From the NCBI GenBank assembly GCA_934567355.1, contig CAKTJC010000027.1, positions 1-40,082 of the forward strand: a stretch of 40,082 bases of DNA, in the 5' to 3' direction. Below the pieces are notes generated by a model, which was not told where the DNA came from, did not search any database, and saw only the letters and a program-made list of their open reading frames with translations. Shown piece by piece: positions 15,913 through 24,587 of the stretch (position 1 is the first letter of the stretch; every line of letters begins with the position of its first letter). This stretch comes from an uncultured Oscillospiraceae bacterium (GTDB lineage: Bacteria > Bacillota > Clostridia > Oscillospirales > Oscillospiraceae). A program made the position numbers and the translations under genes.

Positions 15913-17481
15913 ATGACAAAATATTTAATTAACAGAATACTGAGAAGCATTGTCTCCGTCTTCCTGGTTGTGGCGCTGGTAATGGTCCTCATCTACTCTT
16001 TGATGGATCGAAACCTGATTTTTGCGCAGGATCCGCTTTACACGAAGCAGTCTAACAACCAGAAAGAGGCATACAAGTACCGCAAATGGGAAGAGTATGG
16101 CTATCTTGACTATGTCCCCTATGTGGAATGGCTTAATGAAATGGTCAAGAAGGGTGAAATCACCCAGGAAGAGCGGGACGCCGTGGTTAAGTTCGGCGTC
16201 AAGCCCGAGAACGACTCGGACGCGGTGGCCGAAATGGTCGCCAAATTCACCGAATACTATGAATCCCAGGGCTATACCGTGGTTCGCCTGAACGGTCAGA
16301 AAACCGGTAAGAAGTATAAGCCCGGCGGAAACGAGCAGCTCTTCGCCTATAAGGATAAACCGCTGATCAGCCGTGTGCTGAATTATTTCGGCGGGCTCCT
16401 CACCGTGGATAATATTCATAGAGTGCAGGAGGACATCGGCGAAAGAAAGCTGACCTTCACTTTGAAAGACCCTGTGTACGGCGGGGACAAGTTTGCCCCG
16501 GCCATCATCGGCAACGGCACGACCCATAAGTACCTGCTGTATACAGATAATATTTTCCCCTATGTTCATCAGAATCTGCTCACGCTGAATCTGGGCAAAT
16601 CCTATGTGGAATTTGCCGGTATCGACGTGTTTACCGTCATGACGAGAACCCAGGGCTCCTACGTCAAGTCCACCGTCACCTATCCCACCGGCTTGGTGGA
16701 GCAGAGCGCCGACGACCTGCACACCGCGACCTATGTGGCAGGCTCCCGCTCGATGAGCGCCCTGGCAGCGGAGCGGTTTACCGACGACTACACCAATGTT
16801 GGAACCGTGGACAACAACATGTCCAAGATGGGCTTCTCCTTCGTCATCGGCATTATCGCCACCTTCATCGCCTATATCCTGGGCGTGCCTCTGGGCATCC
16901 TGATGGCGCGCAACAAGGATAAGCTGCTGGACAAGATCGGCACCCTCTATATTGTGTTCATCATGGCGGTTCCTTCCCTGGCCTATATCTTCATGTTCAA
17001 GGCATTTGGCGGCGCAATCGGTCTGCCGACCACCTTCGATATGGAGTCCAACAATAAGCTCATGTTTGTGCTGCCCATCATTTCGCTGGCGCTGCCCTCC
17101 ATCGGCGGCCTGATGAAATGGATGCGCCGGTATATGATCGATCAGATGAATGCCGACTATGTGAAGTTCGCCCGCTCCGGCGGCCTGTCCGAGGGCGAGA
17201 TCTTCAGCAAGCACATCATGAAGAACGCCATCATCCCCATTGCCCATGGCATCCCTGCCAGTGTGCTTGGCGCGCTGACCGGCGCCATCATCACCGAGCG
17301 CGTGTATGTGGTTCCCGGCGCGGGCAACCTGCTGACCAGAGCCATCAACAACTATGATAACGGCGTGATCGTGGGTATGGTGCTCTTCTATGCCACCCTG
17401 AGCGTGACCTCCATCATTCTGGGCGACGTGGTAATGAGCCTGGTTGACCCCAGAATCTCCTTCTCCTCGAAAGCTAGGTGA
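15913..17481 (+). CDS. oppB: Oligopeptide ABC transporter permease with enlarged extracytoplasmic domain
   Basis: After a first helix (about 7-30, ILRSIVSVFLVVALVMVLIY) the protein has roughly 270 residues outside the membrane. The standard permease core resumes near residue 305 (FSFVIGIIATFIAYILGVPL). The coupling-helix EAA motif is FARSGGLSEGEIFSKHIMKN. Total length is 522 residues against about 310 for ordinary OppB, the difference being the external domain. The ATG at 15913 begins at the membrane helix; a start at 15856 would lie inside the hairpin region. It is followed five bases later by oppC. The extra domain may dock the binding protein, which has no lipid anchor (inference). Confidence 0.88.
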   Translation: MTKYLINRILRSIVSVFLVVALVMVLIYSLMDRNLIFAQDPLYTKQSNNQKEAYKYRKWEEYGYLDYVPYVEWLNEMVKKGEITQEERDAVVKFGVKPENDSDAVAEMVAKFTEYYESQGYTVVRLNGQKTGKKYKPGGNEQLFAYKDKPLISRVLNYFGGLLTVDNIHRVQEDIGERKLTFTLKDPVYGGDKFAPAIIGNGTTHKYLLYTDNIFPYVHQNLLTLNLGKSYVEFAGIDVFTVMTRTQGSYVKSTVTYPTGLVEQSADDLHTATYVAGSRSMSALAAERFTDDYTNVGTVDNNMSKMGFSFVIGIIATFIAYILGVPLGILMARNKDKLLDKIGTLYIVFIMAVPSLAYIFMFKAFGGAIGLPTTFDMESNNKLMFVLPIISLALPSIGGLMKWMRRYMIDQMNADYVKFARSGGLSEGEIFSKHIMKNAIIPIAHGIPASVLGALTGAIITERVYVVPGAGNLLTRAINNYDNGVIVGMVLFYATLSVTSIILGDVVMSLVDPRISFSSKAR

Positions 17482-17486
17482 TTGAT

Positions 17487-18464
17487 ATGAAAAATGAAAA
17501 AGTGAATCTGGATGACCTGGGCTTTTCCGAACAGGAGCTGTTCTCCCATGTGGACAACGATGTGAACAGTGCCGAGAAGATCACGGCGCCCCGCTACTCC
17601 TATTGGAAGAGCGTGTTCCGCGTGTTCTTCAAAAAGAAGATCAATATCGTGGTGCTGAGCCTGCTGGCCGCAGTGATTTTCATCACCTATATCTACCCGC
17701 TGATTACAAATTACGATGCCTATGTGAATCTGCTGGATTCCGGCGCAAAGCATCTGCGCCCGCTGGCCGCCATGAAGCGCTTCGGCTATAACCTCCACTG
17801 GATCCTGGGCACCGGCGCTTCCGGCAACTCCACCTTTGACGCCGTGTGGAACGGCGCAAAGATCTCCATCTCCATGGCCTTTATGTGCGCCCTGATCAAT
17901 ATGACCGTCGGCGTCATCATCGGCTCCGTCTGGGGCTTCTCCAAGAAGATGGACGTGTTCATGACCGAGGTCTACAACATCATCGGCAACGTGCCCTATG
18001 TGCTCTTCGTCTCCGTCATGGTGCTGGTGTTCTCCCCCAGCTTCTGGACGATGGTCTTTGCACTGACCATCACCGGCTGGCTGAGCATTGCCTACTTCAT
18101 CCGCACCCAGGTGGTCATCATCCGCGACCGGGAATACAACCTCGCTTCCCGCTGCCTCGGCACCTCCACCATGACCATCGCCATGAAGAACATACTGCCC
18201 TTCATGACCTCCGTGATTGTCACGCTGGCGGCCACTGAGATCCCCTCCTATATTTCCTACGAGGTGTTCCTCAGCTTCCTGGGCATGGGCATGTCCGAAA
18301 TGTCCCTGGGTCGTCTGATCGGCGCGGCACAGAGCGCCATGGTCACTCCCGGCTGGGAATTCGAATTCTGGAGCCCCGTGGTGGTCGTATCCATCGTCAC
18401 CGTGGTGCTGTATGTGGTTGGCCAGAATCTGGGCGACGCTTCCGACCCCAGAACCCACATGTAG
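17487..18464 (+). CDS. oppC: Oligopeptide ABC transporter permease
   Basis: This 325-residue second permease has a cytoplasmic N-terminal tail of about 50 residues, a first helix (INIVVLSLLAAVIFITYIYP), a modest external segment and the binding-protein-dependent transport core. Its EAA motif is ASRCLGTSTMTIAMKNILPF. Size is near normal for OppC/DppC, unlike its OppB partner. The ATG at 17487 follows AGGTGA with short spacing; GTG at 17478 would overlap the oppB stop. The downstream oppD start has AAGGAGG just beyond the oppC stop. It forms the channel with OppB in the cytoplasmic membrane. Confidence 0.9.
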   Translation: MKNEKVNLDDLGFSEQELFSHVDNDVNSAEKITAPRYSYWKSVFRVFFKKKINIVVLSLLAAVIFITYIYPLITNYDAYVNLLDSGAKHLRPLAAMKRFGYNLHWILGTGASGNSTFDAVWNGAKISISMAFMCALINMTVGVIIGSVWGFSKKMDVFMTEVYNIIGNVPYVLFVSVMVLVFSPSFWTMVFALTITGWLSIAYFIRTQVVIIRDREYNLASRCLGTSTMTIAMKNILPFMTSVIVTLAATEIPSYISYEVFLSFLGMGMSEMSLGRLIGAAQSAMVTPGWEFEFWSPVVVVSIVTVVLYVVGQNLGDASDPRTHM

Positions 18465-18476
18465 AAGGAGGACAGT

Positions 18477-20225
18477 ATGGAAGAGAAAAAGGTTCTTTTG
18501 TCTGTCCAGGATCTGGTTGTGAAATTCCATGTCCGCGGCAGAGTCCTCACCGCCATCCGGGGCATCTCCCTGGATATTTATGAGAATGAGTCCATCGCCA
18601 TCGTGGGCGAGTCCGGCTCCGGCAAGTCCGTCTTTACCAAGACCTTTGCCAACATGCTCGATTCCAACGGCTTTGTGGATCAGGGCAAGATCATCTTCTC
18701 CGACGATACCCTGGCCGATTTCAAGGTCACCCTCGGCCCCGCCCAGCACCGCATGATCGCGCGGCTGGCGCAGAGACTGGATTCCTACTCCAGCCTGGAA
18801 AACGGCGCGGAAGTTTATAAGCAGATGAAGTGCCTGGAGTCCGAGGACAAGCAGCGCAGAACGCTGACCGCGGACGAGGAGAAGGAGATTGAAGAGAAGC
18901 TGGCCGACCTGCGCTATGAGCGGGCGGAAACCTTCAACCTGAGGCAGACCTTCGACCCCAAGAAGGAGAAGGACAAGATCCATCAAGCCTCCGCCAAGCT
19001 CTCCCAGCTGGATCGCCAGATCAAGGAAGTGGAATCCCGGGAGAAGGCCACCATCAAGCAGCGCACCGCCGATGTAAAGAAAAACAACTACTATCAGGCG
19101 GACTACGCCAAGAAGATGGACGAGCTGAAAAAGAAGTACCGCGAGGCCTGCGCCGCTCCCGTCACCCAGGAGCAGAAGGAGCGCAACGCCCAGCTGGCGA
19201 AGGAAATTTACCTGTCCATCGGCCGGTATGATTTCGTCACCCGCCAGAAGATCCTCAGAAAGCTCATGTCCTGCATGAAAGAGGCCATGCGCCAGGGGCT
19301 GGATCTGAGCAGCGACGAGGTGCGCAACGATGTGTTCGCCCCCGCCATCTACCGGGTCAAGCTGCTGGATGAAACACCGGAGAAGCTGCACGGCAAGTGC
19401 GTCTTCGACCTGGCAAACATCAAGTATCAGAAGGATCTCTCTCAGATTCGCGGCAAGCGCATTGCTACCGTGTTCCAGGATCCCATGACCTCCCTGAACC
19501 CCATCCTGACCATCGGCGACCAGATCTCCTCCATCATCCTCAAGCACCAGCAGTGCTCTGAGACGGAGGCCAGGATCCGCGCCATTGAGCTGATGAAGAA
19601 GGTGGGCATTCCCAATGCCGAGAACCGCTACGACGATTATCCCTTCCAGTATTCCGGCGGCATGCGCCAGAGAATCGTTATCGCCATTGCCCTGTCCTGC
19701 CAGCCCAAGATCCTCATCTGCGACGAGCCCACCACCGCGCTGGACGTGACCATCCAGGCGCAGATTCTGAAGCTCATCAAGGATCTGCAGAAGGAATTCG
19801 GCTACACCATCGTGTTCATCACCCACGACCTGGGCGTGGTTGCCAACATCGCCGACCGCGTGGCCGTGCTGTACGCCGGTCAGATCGTGGAGCTGGGCAC
19901 CGTGGAAGAGGTTTTCTACGATCCCCGCCATCCCTACACCTGGGCAATGCTCTCCAGCCTGCCCCAGCTGGCGCAGCGCAATACGGAGCTGTATTCCATC
20001 ACCGGTACGCCCCCGTCCCTGTATAATACCATCGTGGGCGACCCCTTTGCACCCCGCAATCCGTACTGCCTGAAGATCGATACGCTGAAGGATGCCCCCA
20101 TGTTCCAGGTGAGCGAGACCCACTTCGCCAAGACCTGGCTGCTGGATCCCAGAGCGCCCAAGATCGAAAAGCCCGAGGCCATCCAGAACCTTCATGAGAA
20201 GCTTCTGAAAGCCTTCAACATCTGA
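18477..20225 (+). CDS. oppD: Oligopeptide ABC transporter ATPase with about 200-residue insertion
   Basis: The ATPase motifs are complete: Walker A GESGSGKS (about 44-51), Q-loop [11 protein letters not shown] (about 331), signature YSGGMRQR (about 392), Walker [13 protein letters not shown] (about 412) and H-loop ITHDLG. Walker A and the Q-loop are some 280 residues apart where about 80 is normal. The insertion (about 85-320) is highly charged and helical with coiled-coil character ([35 protein letters not shown]). The C-terminal oligopeptide-transporter extension is present but has lost most of its usual cysteines. Total length is 582 residues against about 330-350. The gene is bounded by AAGGAGG ribosome sites on both sides in the opp operon. 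Confidence 0.9.
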   Translation: MEEKKVLLSVQDLVVKFHVRGRVLTAIRGISLDIYENESIAIVGESGSGKSVFTKTFANMLDSNGFVDQGKIIFSDDTLADFKVTLGPAQHRMIARLAQRLDSYSSLENGAEVYKQMKCLESEDKQRRTLTADEEKEIEEKLADLRYERAETFNLRQTFDPKKEKDKIHQASAKLSQLDRQIKEVESREKATIKQRTADVKKNNYYQADYAKKMDELKKKYREACAAPVTQEQKERNAQLAKEIYLSIGRYDFVTRQKILRKLMSCMKEAMRQGLDLSSDEVRNDVFAPAIYRVKLLDETPEKLHGKCVFDLANIKYQKDLSQIRGKRIATVFQDPMTSLNPILTIGDQISSIILKHQQCSETEARIRAIELMKKVGIPNAENRYDDYPFQYSGGMRQRIVIAIALSCQPKILICDEPTTALDVTIQAQILKLIKDLQKEFGYTIVFITHDLGVVANIADRVAVLYAGQIVELGTVEEVFYDPRHPYTWAMLSSLPQLAQRNTELYSITGTPPSLYNTIVGDPFAPRNPYCLKIDTLKDAPMFQVSETHFAKTWLLDPRAPKIEKPEAIQNLHEKLLKAFNI

Positions 20226-20242
20226 TAAGGAGGTTATGCATC

Positions 20243-21541
20243 GTGAGTAATGCACAAGAGGCGACTGCCAGACATTTCCCGGAGCATGGCCCCATCGACC
20301 CCAAGACCGGTAAAGAGGTGCTGCTGTCCCTGAAGAATGTGGACATCACCTTCGGCAAGGGAGACAAGGCGCTCAAAGCCGTCAGCAATGCTTCGTTCGA
20401 TATTTACAAGGGCGAGACCTTCTCGCTGATCGGTGAATCCGGTTCCGGCAAGACCACCATCGGCCGCGCCGTCATCCGGGTCAACCCCTGCTCTGCCGGT
20501 GAGATCCTCTATAAGGGCGTCCGCATTTCCGGCAATATTCCCCACAGCCTTGACCGCGAGGTCATCCGCAACATCCAGATGGTTTTCCAGGATCCCGCCG
20601 CGTCCCTGAACGAGCGCGCCACCGTGGACTATATCATCTCCGAGGGTCTGTACAATTTCCATCTGTACAAAGACGAGGCTGACCGGGTGCAGAAGGTGGA
20701 CAACATCATCAAGGAAGTGGGATTGCTGCCCGAGCACCTGACCCGCTATCCCCATGAGTTCTCCGGCGGCCAGCGGCAGAGAATCGGCCTGGCCCGCGCT
20801 ATGGTCATGGAGCCCGAGCTGGTGGTGGCCGACGAGCCTATCTCCGCTCTGGACGTGTCCATCCGCGCCCAGGTGCTGAACCTGCTGAAAAAGTTCCAGC
20901 GGGAGCAGGGCACCACTTATCTGTTCATCGCCCATGACCTGTCCATCGTGCGGTTCATTTCCGACCGCATCGGCATTATCTACAAGGGCAATATCGTAGA
21001 GGTCGCCGAGGCCGAAGAGCTCTTCGACTTCCCCATGCACCCCTACACCCACAGCCTGATTTCCGCCATCCCCATCCCCGACCCCGTGCTGGAGAAGAAC
21101 AAGGAGCTGTACACCTACGACCCCAGCATCCACGACTACTCCGTGGACAAGCCGGAGCTGGTGGACATCGGCAACAACCACCTGGTTTACGGCAACAAGG
21201 CAGAAATTGAGCGCTATAAGAAGCTTCGCGCCGAGGGCAAGAAGATCAAGTCCATCACCATCCTCACTCCCGAGGAGAAGGCAAAGCGCGACGCCGAGCG
21301 CGAGAGCGTGCCCACCGGTGAAGTGGTGCTCGATCACCCCGTTCACGATACCGGCAGCTTCTGGTATAAGTTCCTGGCGTTCTTCCTGCCCATCCTGGGC
21401 TTGCTGGGCGGACTGATCTTCAAGGCGAAGAATTATATCAACAATTACAAGGCACTCAAAAAGGGCGCCATCGTCGGTCTGATTTTCCGGCTCGTGGTGC
21501 TGCTGCTGTTTGGATTGCTGCTGATTCTGGCCACAATTTAG
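20243..21541 (+). CDS. oppF: Oligopeptide ABC transporter ATPase with C-terminal membrane helices
   Basis: The start is GTG at 20243, nine bases after AAGGAGG; the ATG at 20236 runs straight into a stop. Motifs are Walker [11 protein letters not shown]-loop [12 protein letters not shown], signature [15 protein letters not shown], Walker [15 protein letters not shown] and H-loop IAHDLS. The normal OppF end ([18 protein letters not shown]) is followed by about 110 extra residues: a charged linker and two hydrophobic helices ([17 protein letters not shown] and [19 protein letters not shown]) at the very C-terminus. A soluble ATPase with its own membrane anchor is unusual. It is the last gene of the operon, before a strong hairpin. 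Confidence 0.9.
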   Translation: MSNAQEATARHFPEHGPIDPKTGKEVLLSLKNVDITFGKGDKALKAVSNASFDIYKGETFSLIGESGSGKTTIGRAVIRVNPCSAGEILYKGVRISGNIPHSLDREVIRNIQMVFQDPAASLNERATVDYIISEGLYNFHLYKDEADRVQKVDNIIKEVGLLPEHLTRYPHEFSGGQRQRIGLARAMVMEPELVVADEPISALDVSIRAQVLNLLKKFQREQGTTYLFIAHDLSIVRFISDRIGIIYKGNIVEVAEAEELFDFPMHPYTHSLISAIPIPDPVLEKNKELYTYDPSIHDYSVDKPELVDIGNNHLVYGNKAEIERYKKLRAEGKKIKSITILTPEEKAKRDAERESVPTGEVVLDHPVHDTGSFWYKFLAFFLPILGLLGGLIFKAKNYINNYKALKKGAIVGLIFRLVVLLLFGLLLILATI

Positions 21542-21554
21542 ACGATACACATCC

Positions 21555-21590
21555 GTGGCTGTCTCGCAGAGACAGCCACGTTGTGCTTTG
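21555..21590 (+). terminator. Hairpin terminator behind the opp operon
   Basis: GTGGCTGTCTC (21555-21565) and GAGACAGCCAC (21569-21579) form a perfect 11-bp stem with a three-base loop, followed by GTTGTGCTTT. The T-tract is interrupted, so some read-through into the next gene is possible. Confidence 0.6.
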
Positions 21591-21603
21591 AAAGGAGCCT
21601 TTC

Positions 21604-22794
21604 ATGTCCCGTTACGCACGAAGAAGAGAGCCGAATGTCCGCCGGAAGCAGCGCATCGAGCTGGAGAACATCAATGTCCCCCTCCGCGCCGTGCTGGTGG
21701 GGATTGCGATTCTGATTGCTGCACTGGCCTTTGGCAGCGTCGTAAATCAGTGGCTGACCGTAAAAACCGGCTGGCAGGAGATCGAAGCCGCCAACCCGAA
21801 AACAACGGCGCACCAGTCCTTCTCGTTTTCCTATTGCCTGGGAGCTGGGGAGCAGTCTGCCCGCGCAGAGCTGCGGGCGGTGACGGCGCTGTATACCGAG
21901 ACGCTGGACGATGCCTTCCGCGCGCTGTCCGGCGAGGAAACAGAGGGCGTGAGCAATCTCTATACCCTGAACCGCCATCCCAACGAGGATGTTCAGGTGC
22001 ACCCGCTTCTCTATGCCGCCTTCGAGACACTGGAGGCGACGGGCAGCCGCTATGCCTATCTGGCGCCCATGATGGAGCAGTACACGGCGCTTTTTGCCTG
22101 CACCTACGACGAGGAGGCGGCGCTCTATGACCCCGCCCGGAACGCCGATGCCAGGGAATATATCGATCAGGCGGTGGCCTTTGCGGCAGATCCCAATGCA
22201 GTTCGGGTGAAGCTCCTGCCGGACAGCACCCTCCGCCTGGAGGTATCGGATGACTATCTGAAATTTGCCCGGGGAAATGAGATCGAAGCCTTTGTTGACT
22301 TCGGAATTCTGCGCAATGCTTTCGTGTGCGATGCGGCGGCAGATGCGCTGCTGGCGCAGGGCTATGAACGCGGCGTGGTGTCCAGCCTGGATGGCTTTAC
22401 GCGCAATCTGAGCAGCGAGGAATTCTCCCTGAATCTGTTCGACCTCACGGACGGCAAGGTTACGAATCCCGGCGCTGTCGGCTACACCGCCCCGGCGGCA
22501 CTGGCGGCACTGCGTGCCTTCCCGACTTCCGCTTCCGATCAGCTGAATTACTATGTCTATTCCGACGGCACCGTGGTCGTGCCCTATCTGAATGCCTACG
22601 GCCTTGCCCACGCGGAAGTGTCCTTCCTGGCATGCCTGAGCGCCGAGGAAAGCGCCGCCAATCTGGCCATCCGCGCGCTGGATGCCTACACCGGCGGCGA
22701 CCGCACCTTTGCAGCCCTGGATGACTTATCCTGGGTCAGCGTAGACAGGGGAGAGGTCACGCTCCACGGCACACAGCTTCACATGGTTCAATGA
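21604..22794 (+). CDS. Membrane-anchored protein, possibly a degenerate ApbE-like fold
   Basis: A basic N-terminus and one membrane helix (about 29-50, VLVGIAILIAALAFGSVV) precede an external domain; total 396 residues. The order of elements weakly recalls ApbE flavin transferases: an early segment with MEQYTALFACTYDEEA, then VDFGILRNAFVCDAAADALL where ApbE has its KGYAVD block, and GVVSSLDGFTRNL where ApbE has its GGN turn. The conserved lysine and glycines of active ApbE are missing, so an enzymatic role is doubtful. AAAGGAG lies seven bases before the ATG. It lies between the opp hairpin and its own terminator and could be expressed with the transporter. Function unknown. Confidence 0.7.
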   Translation: MSRYARRREPNVRRKQRIELENINVPLRAVLVGIAILIAALAFGSVVNQWLTVKTGWQEIEAANPKTTAHQSFSFSYCLGAGEQSARAELRAVTALYTETLDDAFRALSGEETEGVSNLYTLNRHPNEDVQVHPLLYAAFETLEATGSRYAYLAPMMEQYTALFACTYDEEAALYDPARNADAREYIDQAVAFAADPNAVRVKLLPDSTLRLEVSDDYLKFARGNEIEAFVDFGILRNAFVCDAAADALLAQGYERGVVSSLDGFTRNLSSEEFSLNLFDLTDGKVTNPGAVGYTAPAALAALRAFPTSASDQLNYYVYSDGTVVVPYLNAYGLAHAEVSFLACLSAEESAANLAIRALDAYTGGDRTFAALDDLSWVSVDRGEVTLHGTQLHMVQ

Positions 22795-22800
22795 AGAAGA

Positions 22801-22829
22801 TCCCCGGCAGCAATGTCGGGGACTTTTTG
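22801..22829 (+). terminator. Rho-independent terminator
   Basis: TCCCCG (22801-22806) pairs with CGGGGA (22817-22822), followed by CTTTTT. It ends the transcript of the membrane-anchored protein and separates it from the LytTR operon. Confidence 0.7.
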
Positions 22830-22838
22830 GAGCGCGGC

Positions 22839-22870
22839 TGCATCTTACCGCCCCAAAAATGCAGCTTACC
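22839..22870 (+). promoter_or_regulatory. Direct repeats 21 bp apart, candidate LytTR binding site
   Basis: TGCATCTTACC (22839-22849) and TGCAGCTTACC (22860-22870) differ at one position and start exactly 21 bases apart. LytTR regulators are known to bind direct repeats about two helical turns apart, upstream of weak promoters. The repeats lie about 70 bases before the LytTR start, and no good -10 or -35 boxes follow, as expected for an activated promoter. Autoregulation is inferred. Confidence 0.6.
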
Positions 22871-22941
22871 CGTCCGGGGCTGGAAAAAGAGACAGGAATG
22901 TGATAGCCTAATAAAGCACGCGAACTTGAGGGGGCGTGGAA

Positions 22942-23385
22942 ATGAGGTTTACGGTGGAAACGATTCCCGGCAGCAGCGAGGAGGAAGTGCTCATCCGCTG
23001 CCACAATCCGGAGGAGCCCTGGGTGGATGCCATCCACGCCGTGGCTGCCGGAGAGACAAAAATTGCAGGCAGCACAGACGAGAAAACCTACCGCCTGACC
23101 CTGCGGGATGTGTACTATTTCGAAGTCGTGGATGGCGCGTCCTTCCTGTACTGCCGCAGCGCGGTGTATTCATGCAGGTTTCGGCTGTATGAATTTGAGG
23201 AGCTTTGCCGCGGCTCCATGTTCTTCCGGTGCAGCAAGTCCATGGTGCTCAACGCGGATAAGATCGAATGCGTCCGCCCGTCCCTTTCCGGCCGGTTTGA
23301 GGCGACTTTGGAAAACGGGGAGCGGGTCATTATTTCCCGGCAGTATGTGTCCGCCCTGAAGCGGCTGCTGGGAATCGGAGGGTAG
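22942..23385 (+). CDS. LytTR family DNA-binding regulator
   Basis: This 147-residue protein has an N-terminal beta-rich segment of about 45 residues and a LytTR domain (about 50-145). Typical features are YYFEVVDGASFLYC, FEELCRGSMFFRCSKSMVLN and the conserved ending FEATLENGERVIISRQYVSALKR. There is no receiver domain, so it belongs to the stand-alone LytTR group usually encoded with a DUF3021 membrane protein, as here. Those pairs are thought to act as a membrane inhibitor with a DNA-binding activator. The ATG at 22942 follows GAGGGGG; GTG at 22936 is an alternative. The next gene starts three bases after its stop. Confidence 0.9.
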   Translation: MRFTVETIPGSSEEEVLIRCHNPEEPWVDAIHAVAAGETKIAGSTDEKTYRLTLRDVYYFEVVDGASFLYCRSAVYSCRFRLYEFEELCRGSMFFRCSKSMVLNADKIECVRPSLSGRFEATLENGERVIISRQYVSALKRLLGIGG

Positions 23386-23388
23386 AAG

Positions 23389-23838
23389 ATGAAAAAGCTG
23401 TTTTTCTGGCTGCAGCGTTTTTTGACGGTGTATGGGATCATCATGCTCAGCACCTTCTTTATGTGTCTGTTTGCTAACCCCAATTCTCAGCTCCCGGTGG
23501 TGTCCTTTTTCGGCAGATGCATTGTGCTGACGATGCTGTGCCTTGCCTCGCTGGTGGTCTATTGCTCCGGCAAGGAGCTGACCCGAGGCGGCTGGTGGGT
23601 GCGCACCATCCTGCATACGCTCCTGCTGGAGGTCATGCTGCTGCCTCTGGCGCACCACTGGCAGTTCTGGTATGGGCGGCTGGACGGGATCATATACGCA
23701 TCGTTTATCCTGGCGGCAAAAGTCGTGTGGCATCTGGTCGATTACACGGTGAGCGCCAGCGCTGCCATGCAGGTCAATGAGCAGCTGCGCAGACGCCGCC
23801 ACGAGCGAAAGGGAGAGCAGAATGATACAGCGGATTGA
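23389..23838 (+). CDS. DUF3021 family membrane protein
   Basis: Four predicted membrane helices occupy 149 residues (FLTVYGIIMLSTFFMCLF; CIVLTMLCLASLVVYC; TILHTLLLEVMLLPLA; GIIYASFILAAKVVWHLV), ending in a basic tail. Size, topology and position directly after a LytTR regulator match DUF3021. In better-studied relatives the membrane partner restrains the regulator; that role is inferred here. GGAGG lies at the end of the LytTR gene. Its 3' end overlaps the start of the KTR protein by 17 bases. Confidence 0.85.
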   Translation: MKKLFFWLQRFLTVYGIIMLSTFFMCLFANPNSQLPVVSFFGRCIVLTMLCLASLVVYCSGKELTRGGWWVRTILHTLLLEVMLLPLAHHWQFWYGRLDGIIYASFILAAKVVWHLVDYTVSASAAMQVNEQLRRRRHERKGEQNDTAD

Positions 23839-24037
23839 AAGAGAAGCGGCTGCGTGGGTGCGCTGCCCCCAGTGTGGCGGCAAGACCCGGACGCAGATCC
23901 GCAAGCACACGGTTTTGGAGGATTTTCCCCTCTTCTGCCCCAAGTGCCGGTTTGAATGCGTGATTCAATTCCGGAACGGGAGAATCGAAGAAATGAAGCT
24001 GCCGAAGGGGAGTGAGTATGCTGCCAATACGGTATGA
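23822..24037 (+). CDS. Cysteine-rich KTR domain protein (small zinc ribbon)
   Basis: This 71-residue protein carries CPQCGGKTRTQIR and FPLFCPKCRFEC, two CxxC pairs around a KTR motif, which define the cysteine-rich KTR family. Zinc binding is expected from the two CxxC pairs; the function is unknown. Such genes are common beside regulators and on conjugative elements in Firmicutes. The ATG at 23822 has AAGGGAG upstream and overlaps the DUF3021 gene. A second copy lies at 26502 behind a TetR gene. The stop overlaps the start of the acetyltransferase gene, so translation is coupled. Confidence 0.85.
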   Translation: MIQRIEREAAAWVRCPQCGGKTRTQIRKHTVLEDFPLFCPKCRFECVIQFRNGRIEEMKLPKGSEYAANTV

Positions 24038-24587
24038 GAAGCTGAATCCCGGCAATTTTGGCGTCCACTCCCTGGACGATTTTATCCGCCATCAGGCAGT
24101 GCGGGAGGTCTGGAGAGAAAGCGGGGGCGTGTGGCGCCTGGTGCCGGAAGCCTTTGAAGAAAACTGGGATTTTGAAAAATGCCGGGAGACTGCGGCAGAC
24201 ATCAAGATGCATATGCAGTCCGACCAGTCGGCTTTCGGTGCATTCGATGGGAGCCGCCTGGTCGGATTTGTCACGGTTTCCCATGCGCTGTTCGGCAAAA
24301 CCGCCCGCTATGCGCAGCTGGTCTGCTTTCAGGTATCCGAGCCCTATCGGGGGAGGGGGATCGGCCGTGCCCTGTTTATGCGCGCCGCAGAGGAGGCAAA
24401 GCGCCTGGGTGCAGAGCGGCTCTACATCTCAGCCCATTCCTCCCGGGAAAGCCAGGCGGCCTATCGCGCCCTGGGCTGCCTGTTGGCAGCGGAGATCAAT
24501 GAAACACTGGCCGGACAGGAGCCCTGCGACGTGCAGATGGAATACCGCCTGACCGGGCAGAAGAATGGAAAGGAAAGAGAAGTATGA
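24018..24587 (+). CDS. GNAT family N-acetyltransferase
   Basis: The acetyl-CoA-binding core is seen at about 95-150: LVCFQVSEPYRGRGIGRALF with the RGRGIG pyrophosphate loop, then RLYISAHSSRESQAAYRALG. The 189 residues are normal for the family. The N-terminal half would select the substrate, which cannot be predicted; antibiotics, amines or amino acids are all possible. The ATG at 24018 follows AAGGGGAG and lies inside the KTR gene. The stop overlaps the start of a small membrane protein, so this is a tightly packed operon under the LytTR promoter. Confidence 0.88.
   Translation: MLPIRYEKLNPGNFGVHSLDDFIRHQAVREVWRESGGVWRLVPEAFEENWDFEKCRETAADIKMHMQSDQSAFGAFDGSRLVGFVTVSHALFGKTARYAQLVCFQVSEPYRGRGIGRALFMRAAEEAKRLGAERLYISAHSSRESQAAYRALGCLLAAEINETLAGQEPCDVQMEYRLTGQKNGKEREV

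Noticed and set aside
17388..20255. 955-codon frame antisense to oppC and oppD
   Set aside because: It runs across two genes with clear motifs on the plus strand and has no domain of its own.
22991..23173. Short antisense frames across the LytTR and GNAT genes
   Set aside because: Shadows of conserved plus-strand genes with matching domains.
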